Of a stretch of DNA of 38,495 nt, positions 17,958-25,172 are shown piece after piece. Position numbers and translations under genes: made by a program. The DNA is from CAYOZN01 sp964408455 (GTDB lineage Bacteria; Planctomycetota; Phycisphaerae; UBA1845; UTPLA1): assembly GCA_964408455.1 (NCBI GenBank), contig CAYOZN010000038.1, positions 1-38,495 of the forward strand, written 5' to 3'. The notes beneath the pieces were generated by a model. That model was not told the DNA's origin. It did no database searches and was given only the letters and a program-made list of their open reading frames with translations. Position 1 is the stretch's first letter. Each line of letters starts with the position of its first letter.

Positions 17958-18845
17958 TCAGTGAGCCGACCGCGAGATTCGCCGCCGCCACGCGCCCGCC
18001 AGAAGCACGACGGCACAAAACAGCCCGCTCGTCCCGGGCTCCGGCACGGCCACAAAGGCATCGATTTCTGCGCTGTGCTGCGCGCCCTCCGGCACGCGGA
18101 TGCGCACGTAGGACGCCTCCAACAGGCCGGTGGGACCGATGTCGATGGGTGTGCCGCCGCCGCTGCCGTCATAAAGTGCCAGCGCTTCGGCATAGGTCAA
18201 CCCGAGAAAGTCGTTGATGGTCAGCGACGGATTGACCGGCCTCAGGAAATCCGCCGGGATCGTTCCGGATGGCTGAAAATTTTCGTCGGTGCCGAAGATG
18301 AGCGCGTCGGTGAAACCCTGCGTCGGGAACAGCGAATCGGCCGCCGGCGTGACGTCGAACCAGTTCGTTCCATCCGACGACACCTCCACCGTGGCCGGTT
18401 CGCGGTTGTCGCCCACGATGTTGCCCACGACAAAGTCGCTCGTGGCGAAAAACGTGTTGCCGAAGACGATGAGGTCCACGCCGAACGCATGGTGTGGCGC
18501 ATTGACGATCGGCTGATCGAACCGCACGACCAGTTCGCCGCCCGCGCCGATGCTTACGATCTCGTCAAAGCCGTAGGGCGTGTTGAACATCGTTACATCG
18601 GATGGAAACGGAAAGGTGTGGTTTTCCCCGGTTACGCGCTCAGGAGCGCCCAGGGCGGCAGTCCCGGGGGAGACATAACCCGGCTCCGGGTTGATGCCGG
18701 CGTTGTAATTCACGACATAATCGGCCCACGGATCGAAAGACCCGTCGGCCAGTGTCGGAAACGTGGCACTCAAAGTCAACAAAAGCAGAACCAGAACCAG
18801 AACCGGGCGGGGCATCGTCGTGCGCACGATCGCGCTCCTTTCCAT
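17958..18845 (-). CDS. PEP-CTERM surface protein under cobalamin riboswitch
   Basis: 295 residues. Signal peptide MPRPVLVLVLLLLTLSATFPTLA after a short basic start, an all-beta-looking ectodomain (YVVNYNAGINPEPGYVSP, LGAPERVTGENHTF, GGELVVRFDQPIVNAPHHAFGVDLIVFGN, VEVSSDGTNWFDV), and a C-terminal PEP-CTERM sorting tail: VPEPGTSG, hydrophobic LFCAVVLLAGA, then RRRI. PEP-CTERM proteins are processed by exosortase and delivered to the cell surface. I chose ATG 18845; the frame continues to 19010, but that part overlaps the riboswitch terminator. No enzymatic motif. The riboswitch (19005-19176) and terminator (18865-18902) directly upstream imply repression by B12, suggesting a role in cobalamin uptake. 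Confidence 0.85.
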   Translation of the reverse strand: MERSAIVRTTMPRPVLVLVLLLLTLSATFPTLADGSFDPWADYVVNYNAGINPEPGYVSPGTAALGAPERVTGENHTFPFPSDVTMFNTPYGFDEIVSIGAGGELVVRFDQPIVNAPHHAFGVDLIVFGNTFFATSDFVVGNIVGDNREPATVEVSSDGTNWFDVTPAADSLFPTQGFTDALIFGTDENFQPSGTIPADFLRPVNPSLTINDFLGLTYAEALALYDGSGGGTPIDIGPTGLLEASYVRIRVPEGAQHSAEIDAFVAVPEPGTSGLFCAVVLLAGAWRRRISRSAH

Positions 18846-18864
18846 GGCGATCTCTCGTCGCCAC

Positions 18865-18902
18865 AAAAAAACCTCCGCCGGCGCCAAGTGGCCGAACGGA
18901 GG
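18865..18902 (-). terminator. Intrinsic terminator of the riboswitch (expression platform)
   Basis: On the minus strand CCTCCG and CGGAGG (18897-18902 and 18872-18877) form the outer stem and CGGC/GCCG an inner stem, followed by seven T (18871-18865). It lies between aptamer and start codon, 19 bases before the ATG at 18845, so B12 binding would stop transcription before the gene. Confidence 0.85.
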
Positions 18903-19004
18903 TGGAAAGGCGGGCACGGCGTGCACCCGTCGCGCACGCGCGACGATGCAGGCGTGTGGCCGGCTTCGCCCAAAATAACCCCGAGGCGACGCGGCGGAAC
19001 ACGT

Positions 19005-19176
19005 CGGCATCGGTAGGTCTTCTGGCTCACGGATCGTTCTACTGACCGCGCCTTCTCTTCGCCCTCGGGCGAAAATGGCTCTTGCGGCGTTCGTCCCCGT
19101 TTACAGCGGCGGGACCGCGGTGGATTTGCACCACTCTTCCCTGTTGTCTCTCCGACGCGGAGAGACCGATGCCGGT
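19005..19176 (-). ncRNA. Cobalamin (B12) riboswitch aptamer
   Basis: Read on the minus strand. The P1 helix is perfect: CGGCATCGGT (19174-19165) pairs with ACCGATGCCG (19014-19005). Inside are the conserved elements in order: GGGAAGAGTGGTGCAAATCC, then CGCGGTCCCGCCGCTGT, then AAGAGCCATT, and near the 3' end GTGAGCCAGAAGACCTACC, the B12 box variant. The order and spacing fit the class I/II cobalamin aptamer. It lies 160 bases upstream of the PEP-CTERM start, with a terminator between. Confidence 0.92.
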
Positions 19177-19221
19177 CAATATGCACTTGTCATGGCCGCG
19201 GCTTTCGCGGCGGCAGCGGGA

Positions 19222-19251
19222 AACTTAGCGGAGCGTTTGTCGGCGTGTCAA
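19222..19251 (-). promoter_or_regulatory. Putative promoter of the riboswitch transcript
   Basis: Minus strand TTGACA (19251-19246), 18-bp spacer, TAAGTT (19227-19222). The predicted start is about 40 bases upstream of the aptamer. The -35 is perfect, the -10 is weak. Confidence 0.4.
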
Positions 19252-19293
19252 TCAAATTCGTCGCCGTAATATGCGTTGCGACACCATTGACGT

Positions 19294-19337
19294 AAAAAAA
19301 CGAAGAGGCCGTGCCGTCTCCCCTGCGGCACGGCCTC
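19294..19337 (-). terminator. Strong intrinsic terminator
   Basis: A perfect 12-bp stem GAGGCCGTGCCG/CGGCACGGCCTC (19305-19316 with 19326-19337). On the minus strand a run of seven T (19300-19294) lies four bases after the stem. It ends leftward transcription, either from the YbjQ-like gene 320 bp upstream or from an unannotated RNA in 19338-19656, a stretch in which I see no gene. Confidence 0.75.
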
Positions 19338-19656
19338 CCGTTTATTGCCCCGCCGGCCAATCGCCGGGCAAAGCCCTGAGCCGCACAACACCTCTCCCAA
19401 GGCTGTGCAGCGTGCCGGGCTCTGCCCGCCGACTGGCTGTCGGGCTCGGGTAGTAAACATGCGGCGTGCCACTCGCGACGGCGCTCGACCTGCGCAATGG
19501 GCAAATGTCTCGTAAGCTCAAGGACTGGAGCGGATTAGAATTTCGCTGGCGGTCCAGCGGCCCGAATTCCGACGGTGAACGTGAGGAATCTTGGGAGATA
19601 ATACCCAGGTGGGGGAGTCGACACAGGGACCAGAAATCCCAATTCTGGACACGGGG

Positions 19657-20121
19657 TCACTGCCCAGTGGGAGGTCGTGCAGCGTTCCCCGTCAGCTTCG
19701 GCTGCACGCGCACCGCGTCCCCGTGGGCGCTGCATCGCCCGGCGGCCGTACGCTGCTGCGAGAGGTTGATGAGGGCGTTTGCCCCGCGGCGACCGGCCTC
19801 GGCCTTGAGCGCGACCGACGCCTCCTGCGGGGAACGATAGCCCTCGACGAACACTGCCTCGATCTGCTGCACGATCTCGTAGCCGGCGACCGCGCCGGTG
19901 GTGCTGGTCGCAATGACGCGTGATGCCATGCGGCCCTCTTCTTCAATGTCTGCCGCTGAGCGGCCGGCATAGGCCTGGAGCTTCGGGTGCAGCGCCTTTG
20001 CTGGTCGGCGCAACCGAATGGCACGGAACAGCCGCTGAAGCGCGAGCAGTACCAGCAACACGACGGTGATGCCGATCAGCAGAGTCGTGTTGTCCTGAAG
20101 CCATTGCAGCAGCACGTCCAT
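19657..20121 (-). CDS. Membrane-anchored YbjQ-like protein
   Basis: 154 residues. A single membrane segment near the N-terminus (about 13-31, TLLIGITVVLLVLLALQRL), a basic linker, then a shortened YbjQ/UPF0145-like domain: VIATSTTGAVAGYEIVQQIEAVFVEG, and GANALINLSQQRT...GDAVRVQPK near the end. YbjQ domains form pentamers and are annotated as heavy-metal binding without firm evidence. The domain is shorter than the roughly 100 residues usual, so the assignment is tentative. ATG 20121 begins the most plausible membrane start. It stands alone on the minus strand. Confidence 0.6.
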   Translation of the reverse strand: MDVLLQWLQDNTTLLIGITVVLLVLLALQRLFRAIRLRRPAKALHPKLQAYAGRSAADIEEEGRMASRVIATSTTGAVAGYEIVQQIEAVFVEGYRSPQEASVALKAEAGRRGANALINLSQQRTAAGRCSAHGDAVRVQPKLTGNAARPPTGQ

Positions 20122-20656
20122 ATTCGCTTCATTCTACGGCGTCGGTCGGAATTCAGCGACCGCCGAAGACCCGTCGCGTGCGTGTCGTACGCCAATAATA
20201 AAGCGGAATTCACCGCTCATCCCGATAATGCAATGGCGGCCGCGGCAGGCGGGCCGGGAGCGTTCTTTCCGCGGCCGGCGATCAATTGATTCACGCCAAT
20301 ACCCGGCATATGAAAGGTGTCGCGCGGCAATCGGGCCGTGCGGCTGCCGCAGGAATCAGGACGAAGGCCGGTTCAGGACCTCATGACTGACCGAGTCTCC
20401 CCGGCTGCCGGCGCACCCGCGCCGGCAGCCAGTCCGTATTTGGCGACGCCCCATTGAGCGCCGTTCCCGGCGGGAGACCACCATCTCTTCCATCGAAACC
20501 GTACCGCTATAGTCTCACACGACGGCGCCATTCAACGCCCTTGCCCGGGGCGGTGCGACAGCCGCGCCGGTCTTGCGAATCCGGCGGAGCGCCGGTCTAA
20601 TACCCGTCCCCCTTAAGTCTGCCTGCCCCGATATTCGAGGCGGTCAGGTGCACCAG
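20122..20656. other. Intergenic region with a perfect GC hairpin
   Basis: I see no gene in these 535 bp. A perfect 12-bp hairpin GGCTGCCGGCGC-ACCC-GCGCCGGCAGCC spans 20403-20430 without a T-run. TTGCGA (20575-20580) and TAATAC (20598-20603) upstream of the tRNA could be its promoter, although the spacer is about 17-19 bp and the match is weak. Confidence 0.5.
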
Positions 20657-20729
20657 GCCCCCATCGTCTAGAGGCCTAGGACACCGGCTTTTCATGTCGG
20701 CGACAGGGGTTCGAATCCCCTTGGGGGTG
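20657..20729 (+). tRNA. tRNA-Glu (anticodon TTC)
   Basis: 73 bases folding as a standard cloverleaf. The acceptor GCCCCCA pairs with TGGGGGT (first pair is G-T), the anticodon stem CCGGC/GTCGG encloses the loop TTTTCAT with anticodon TTC, and the T arm is AGGGG-TTCGAAT-CCCCT. The CCA end is not encoded. A strong terminator follows. Confidence 0.97.
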
Positions 20730-20736
20730 CATATGC

Positions 20737-20783
20737 GGCCCTTCGCCGGCGATCCAGAAGCCGGCGAGGGCCGATTTTTTTTT
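20737..20783 (+). terminator. Intrinsic terminator of tRNA-Glu
   Basis: GGCCCTTCGCCGGC pairs with GCCGGCGAGGGCC (one bulge or mismatch) around a loop GATCCAGAA, followed by nine T at 20775-20783. Confidence 0.9.
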
Positions 20784-20870
20784 GTGGACAGTCTGCGGCC
20801 GGTCTCTCTAAAATCGCCCCCCGCTTCGGGCATGAAGCTGATGTGAAATACCGTTCTGGAGGTCGCAGCG

Positions 20871-21443
20871 ATGGCACCACCTCGACAGGCGTGGATGAGG
20901 AATCCGTGGACATTCTGCCTATGCATGCCGGCGATGGCCTGCATCCTGTGGCTACCGCTTGTCATGGGGGCGGGGCCGGGCGGGTCGGACGATCGCATCG
21001 ACGTGGATGCCGTATTCTCGCCGGGCGACGAATGCTCGCAGCGCATCATTGACGAGATCCGCGGCGCGCAGGATCGCATCCGGGTGCAGGTGTATATCTT
21101 CACGTCCAAGAAGATCGCCAACGCCCTGGTCGATGCGAAGAAGCGCGGCGTCAAGGTGGAGGTCATCCTGGACAAGAGCCAGGAGAAGCAGCGGTACGGC
21201 GTCTGGCGGGTGCTGCGGCGCGACGGCGTCGGCGTCTTCTTCGACGGGGAACACGCGACCGCCAACAACAAGGTGCTTCTCATCGACGATCACACGGTGA
21301 TCACGGGATCGTTCAACTTCACCAAGGCGGCCGAGGAGAAGAACGCCGAGAACATGTTGATCGTCCGCGGGCATCGCGAGGTCTTCGAGAAGTATCTGCA
21401 GAATTTCGAGAAACACCGGGAGCACGCCCAGCGGCCCGGGTAG
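20871..21443 (+). CDS. Secreted PLD-fold (Nuc-like) protein with altered HKD motif
   Basis: 190 residues. An N-terminal signal or anchor (PWTFCLCMPAMACILWLPLVMG) precedes a single phospholipase D domain of the Nuc endonuclease type: FSPGDECSQRIIDEIRGAQDRIRVQVYIFTS, ALVDAKKRGVKVEVILD, then NNKVLLIDDHTVITGSFNFT. The family motif is HxKxxxxDxxxxxxGSxxN; here the catalytic His is Asn (NxK) while Lys, Asp, Gly-Ser and Asn remain. The His is the nucleophile, so catalysis is doubtful. ATG 20871 has GGAGGT seven bases upstream. Single gene, just after tRNA-Glu. Confidence 0.85.
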   Translation: MAPPRQAWMRNPWTFCLCMPAMACILWLPLVMGAGPGGSDDRIDVDAVFSPGDECSQRIIDEIRGAQDRIRVQVYIFTSKKIANALVDAKKRGVKVEVILDKSQEKQRYGVWRVLRRDGVGVFFDGEHATANNKVLLIDDHTVITGSFNFTKAAEEKNAENMLIVRGHREVFEKYLQNFEKHREHAQRPG

Positions 21444-21497
21444 TGACACGTCGCTGACACCATCGTGCGGCGAAAATCGCCCTTGGGATTGCGACAC

Positions 21498-21600
21498 AAC
21501 CCCTTCGGGGTTGAATGGTCGCGCCGCCTCTACCCAGGGTAGTCCGCTTCGCGGACAACCCTGGGCTGGAGGACTCGACCCCTTCGGAGTCGCGGGCCCG
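21498..21600. repeat. Composite palindromic repeat
   Basis: Three hairpins in 100 bp: AACCCCTTCGGGGTT (21498-21512); ACCCAGGGT and ACCCTGGGCT around the inner hairpin GTCCGCTTCGCGGAC (21532-21566); and GACTC...GAGTC with a CCCCTTCGG core (21572-21591). It resembles repeats common in planctomycete and verrucomicrobial genomes (recollection, not searched). It lies between the PLD gene and the GH1 coding part, and the GH1 frame runs through it. Confidence 0.7.
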
Positions 21601-22828
21601 CAGGAATGCGGACTGCCGGGCCGGTGGGTCTCTGCGCGCGTGTCGCCATCGTGCATGAAACCGGAATGAATCAGGCTGCGATAGAGGCGGGCCGAGTGCC
21701 GGGGCACGAGCGGGGCGCCGCCGGGGGGCACGGTGAACAGGCCGAAGCGGGCGGCGTAGCCGTGGCCCCATTCGTAGTTGTCCATGAGCGTCCAGTGAAA
21801 GTAGCCGCGGATGTCGTAGCCGGCGCGGCGGACGCGGCGGATGGCGGCGAGATGGCGGAAGAGGTAGATCGGGCGCCGGTCGTCATCGGCGTCGGCGATG
21901 CCATTCTCGGTGATGACCAGGGGTTTGCCGTAGCGGCGGGCGAGCGCGACCAGCTCGCGCTCGAGGCCCTCGGGGTCGATGGTCCAGCCCAGATCGGAGA
22001 CGCCGGGGCCGCGGCGGAGGGCCTGGAGGCGGGCGACGGCGATGGAGGCGACTTCGCTCATGTAATAGTTGATGCCGACGAGGTCCACCACGTCGATGAT
22101 GCCATCGAGATGGCAGTAGTTGTAGGCGAGGGCCTTGCGATACCAGAGACCGAGCGGATCGAAGATGTCCTGCCGCCAGTGACCGATGTTCTGGATGCTG
22201 AGGATGGTCGCATCGGGGCGCACTTCGCGGATGATGGCGGCGGCCTCGCGGAAGCGCTCGACCTGCACGGCGATGAGGCGGTCGAAGTGGCCGGCGCCGG
22301 TGATCTGCATGGGCGGGAAGAGGCCGAGGGAGACGGCGAGGGCGTAGGCGTTGGGCTCGTTCATGGGGGCGTAGAGCTGGACGTGGGGAGAAAGGGCCCG
22401 GACGGCGCGGCGGACGAAGCGCTGCCAGGCGGCAGGGGCATCGGGATGGCACCAGCCGTGGCGGCGGGGATCGTCGAGATCGGCGAGCCAGGCAGGGAAG
22501 GTGAAGTGCCAGAGGCAGACGACGGGGACGATGCCGGCCTCGCGGAGGCGGCGGGCGAGATCGACGTAATGGGCGAGGGCGGACTCGTCGAAGTGACCGG
22601 GGCGGGGCTCGATGCGTGCCCAGGAGATGCCGAAGCGATAGTGCGTGAGGCCGAGCCACCGGAGGGCGGCGATGTCGCGGCCGGCGTGTTCGATGCTGGC
22701 GACGGCGCCGGTGCGGACGTGCTGGAGGGTGCCGGCGGCGTGGCACTTGTCCCAGTCGGTGACGACGTCGCCGGGCTCCTCGATCTGGTAGGGGCTGGTG
22801 GAGACGCCGAACCAGAAAAGACCCCCCC

Positions 22829-22920
22829 CGGCCCCCCCTTGTGAAGGGGGGGAGTGCGGTGCGGCCCACCCATGTGAAGGGGGGGAGTGCGGTGCGGCCC
22901 CCCCCTTGCGAAGGGGGGGA
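22829..22920. repeat. Tandem palindromes with C/G homopolymers in the GH1 gene
   Basis: Three copies of a palindrome of the form CCCCCCTTGTGAAGGGGGG separated by AGTGCGGTGCGGCC. The middle copy is missing most of the left C run (CCCACCCATGTGAAGGGGGG). Runs of 7-8 identical bases occur. They sit exactly between signal peptide and barrel in the GH1 gene and shift the frame. Confidence 0.8.
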
Positions 22921-23025
22921 GTGCGGAGGGGCGGGTGGGATGTCGTAGGGCGCGAGGCGGGGGAGGGCGCAGGCGAGGGGGGCGAGGAGGGGGAGTATCG
23001 CGAGGATGGATACGGGGCGGGCCAT

Positions 23026-23607
23026 AAAACGTCGAAAGTCGAAAGTCGAGAATCGAAAATCGAAACGTCGAAAGGGGAGAGCGAAACGTCGAGAGGGTGA
23101 AAAGTCAAAAAAGTGAGGGATTGAGGGATTTGGGGATCGAGGGATTGAGGGTGGGGGCGGGGCGGGGGCAAAAAAAAGAAAAATGTTTTCGTCGGGCGTC
23201 GGGGCGGCATGGGGGAGACCTCGCCATGGAAGCTGTCGCGGCGCGCTCCGGGGGAAAAACACCCGATGCAAAGCGATGCAAAGCGGAGCGCGCCGGGGCG
23301 CGCGGCGGCGACCCGCACACCAGTACCCGCGGGCGAGGCGGGGCGTGCGGATATTCAATAGAATAGCTCGCCGTTCCGCGGGATGGGGGCTGGCAAGGCG
23401 TTCGGTGTTGAGTTCAGGGGAGAAAGTGCCGTGGGGGTTGGCACGCTGAGCGCCGCGGTGCGTGGACCCGCGCGGGCAGGCGGGGCCGTGGATCGCGAGA
23501 GCGGCGGGGATGGTGGTAGGGTGAGAACTTGGCCGTCGAGTAACCGGCAAGATTGTAAGCGCTCGATGGACCGTAATCAGAACTTGCGTTGCAGAGGAGT
23601 GGCCGAT
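23026..23607. repeat. Low-complexity intergenic region
   Basis: 23030-23095 is built from variants of GTCGAAA/ATCGAAA, and 23110-23160 from GAGGGATTKRGGGATY units. 23242-23300 forms GCGCGCTCC...GGAGCGCGC around a loop with GATGCAAAGCGATGCAAAGC. I see no gene in these 582 bp. Confidence 0.6.
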
Positions 23608-24363
23608 TCAGGGGCGCTTTAACGCCGCTAGGGCGATCAAGTCCTCAGCAGCCGCTCGCACGTCATAGTGAATCTTTTCCAGATCCGCGGCTCGTGCGGT
23701 GAACCTGCGCTCATGTGCAGACCTGTCACCCAAAGCCTTCACCGCCTGCAGCGCCCGTTTAGTATTCCTGCCGATACTTAGAGCGGGCGTGCCTGATCCA
23801 GCTCGGTTACCCGTAGCCCGATCTACCAAATCGCCGAACATGTAGAAGTTGCCAGAACCGTCCTGAATCTCGGCAGCTCTTCGCAAATGCTCATACGCTT
23901 CAATGATTAGAGTTTCAAACAGCCTTCGGATCATTACGAGGGCAGCGTCGTTGTATGAGAAGTTGACGCAACCATTGATTTGCAGGCACACCGATTCGAT
24001 CCATGGACGTGTACCCGTCCAAACGGGTTCTGGAAGAAACCCCGCCGAATGATCTATTTGAGGCTGGAGGTCGGCCAGCGAAGCAGGCAGCCAGGCTCGG
24101 ATTAGCGGTCGCGAGCCCGGGCGAAGCGAGAACCCTCGCTTTGATTCACTTGCGAGCTTGGTGCTTCTGATATCGTTGGCAAGCCGAGTCGAGTTGGGCG
24201 CCCCCACGTGGTGATCAACCATGATCCTAGCAAGTTCGCCAGCACTCTTTGCAACATCAGCCTGCTTGCTGTCAAGGTACCAGAGTATTGCCAGCGCTTT
24301 CTCGGCGTTGGGTCTTCGCAGGGCCCGAACTAGTTGGCAGAACCTATCGATCGCAACGGCCAT
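23608..24363 (-). CDS. Unrecognised protein, DUF4145/HEPN-like C-terminus
   Basis: 251 residues, soluble and helix-rich. The N-terminal half (FCQLVRALRRPNAEKALAILWYLDSKQADVAKSAGELARIM) resembles a helical DNA-binding-like or tetratricopeptide-like start. The C-terminal half (DAALVMIRRLFETLIIEAYEH, KALGDRSAHERRFTARAADLEKIHYDVRAAAEDLIAL) resembles DUF4145/HEPN-type domains with a Gly-Asp/Asn-x-x-AH signature. HEPN proteins are often RNases or defence partners, but I see no clear RxxxxH active site. It starts 2 bp after the stop of the upstream gene, so the two are one unit. GC content is visibly lower than in the flanks. Confidence 0.6.
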   Translation of the reverse strand: MAVAIDRFCQLVRALRRPNAEKALAILWYLDSKQADVAKSAGELARIMVDHHVGAPNSTRLANDIRSTKLASESKRGFSLRPGSRPLIRAWLPASLADLQPQIDHSAGFLPEPVWTGTRPWIESVCLQINGCVNFSYNDAALVMIRRLFETLIIEAYEHLRRAAEIQDGSGNFYMFGDLVDRATGNRAGSGTPALSIGRNTKRALQAVKALGDRSAHERRFTARAADLEKIHYDVRAAAEDLIALAALKRP

Positions 24364-24365
24364 CG

Positions 24366-25049
24366 CTAGATTGAATTATCGCCGCAAGTCGGCTGGGCTG
24401 CTGGCAGGTCATGTTCAAAATGGTTAGTTCCAATGGTAGTGCACTTGAGGTCGTTCATATCCCGGGTGTCTATCCACGCCTTATCGCCGCCCGCGTCCCT
24501 GACGGTTCGACCGAAATCCTTCGGAATACGCCACCCAAGGTGCCTGAAGCAGGTGAAAATGTGATTCAAGCCGATATTTGGTGCTTCAAGCACGTGCTCC
24601 AGGAAATACACGCTTACCAGCACCTGCTCAACTTGGGTCGAGAGCTTTTTCGAAGTAGCGAGTTCCTTGAGCGACTGCTTCCCCTTCGGAATGAAATCCA
24701 AGCTGCCTACCGGCGTGAGGGCGGCGTTCCGCTCTCTCGGCTTTCCGGTCCCACGCTTCTGGCGGGCTGGTGATGCCGCTGGTTCTTCTAGTGGCGCTTC
24801 GAATCCCAAATCGAATGAATCGGTTTCCTCTGTTTGCGTGCTCGAACCAGTATTTGCATCCGCCGCTACAGTTGAGGATCCCGCCTGAACTAGTTTCGGT
24901 TGCGGAGCCAGCGGCGCGCGCGCCATTGCGCCGGTCAATGCCCGCATCAAGTCTTGAAGGCTCTCGTTATTGCCCTCGGCTTCCGCAAAAAAGACCCGAA
25001 CCCTACTTCGATCCCCGCCCGATCCTTGATCAGCATTTCGACGTGCCAT
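24366..25049 (-). CDS. Unrecognised two-part protein (disordered N-half, helical C-domain)
   Basis: 227 residues. Residues about 1-105 are polar and low in complexity (QTEETDSFDLGFEAPLEEP). Residues about 115-227 form a compact helical domain: KGKQSLKELATSKKLSTQVEQVLVSVYFLEHVL, NIGLNHIFTCFRHLGWRIPKDFGRTVRDA, DKAWIDTRDMNDLKCTTIGTNHFEHDLP. The last part looks like a winged-helix unit found beside HEPN/DUF4145-like genes in other genomes (recollection only). ATG 25049 has an excellent AAGGAGG site. It precedes the 24363 gene with a 2-bp gap. Confidence 0.6.
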   Translation of the reverse strand: MARRNADQGSGGDRSRVRVFFAEAEGNNESLQDLMRALTGAMARAPLAPQPKLVQAGSSTVAADANTGSSTQTEETDSFDLGFEAPLEEPAASPARQKRGTGKPRERNAALTPVGSLDFIPKGKQSLKELATSKKLSTQVEQVLVSVYFLEHVLEAPNIGLNHIFTCFRHLGWRIPKDFGRTVRDAGGDKAWIDTRDMNDLKCTTIGTNHFEHDLPAAQPTCGDNSI

Positions 25050-25172
25050 TGCATCCTCCTTGAATTGGTCAGGTAAATGTTAGCCCGACTTTGGCGCCAG
25101 TCAACTTCGCAGCATTTCCTATTCGCGGATTTGTGGCTAAGGCAAAACAATTCACAGGGTACGGGACGTCCG

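Larger units (their letters stand above)
20952..23025 (-). pseudogene. GH1 beta-glucosidase-type gene, frame broken and extended by repeats
   Basis: The GH1 barrel is recognisable from about 22800 down to 21645: FGVSTSPYQIEEPGDVVTDWD, HYRFGISWARIEPRPGHFD, the acid/base Glu in APMNEPNAY (near 22357), GINYYMSEV, the nucleophile Glu in VITENGIAD (near 21907), and GYFHWTLMDNYEWGHGYAARFGLF. Such enzymes hydrolyse beta-glucosides. A signal peptide MARPVSILAILPLLAPLACA starts at ATG 23025 but in a different frame; between the two lies a tract of C/G runs (22829-22920). The barrel frame has no start of its own near its N-terminus. At the 3' end no stop follows the domain: the frame continues through a repeat and antisense to the PLD gene until 20952. 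Either a disrupted gene, phase-variable, or an assembly indel. Confidence 0.6.

Noticed and set aside
18776..19186. Minus-strand ORF over the riboswitch
   Set aside because: It spans the cobalamin aptamer and terminator; its sequence is explained by RNA structure, not by protein coding.
21606..22844. Plus-strand ORF of 412 codons
   Set aside because: It lies opposite the recognisable GH1 barrel and has a Gly/Ala/Glu/Asp-rich shadow composition.
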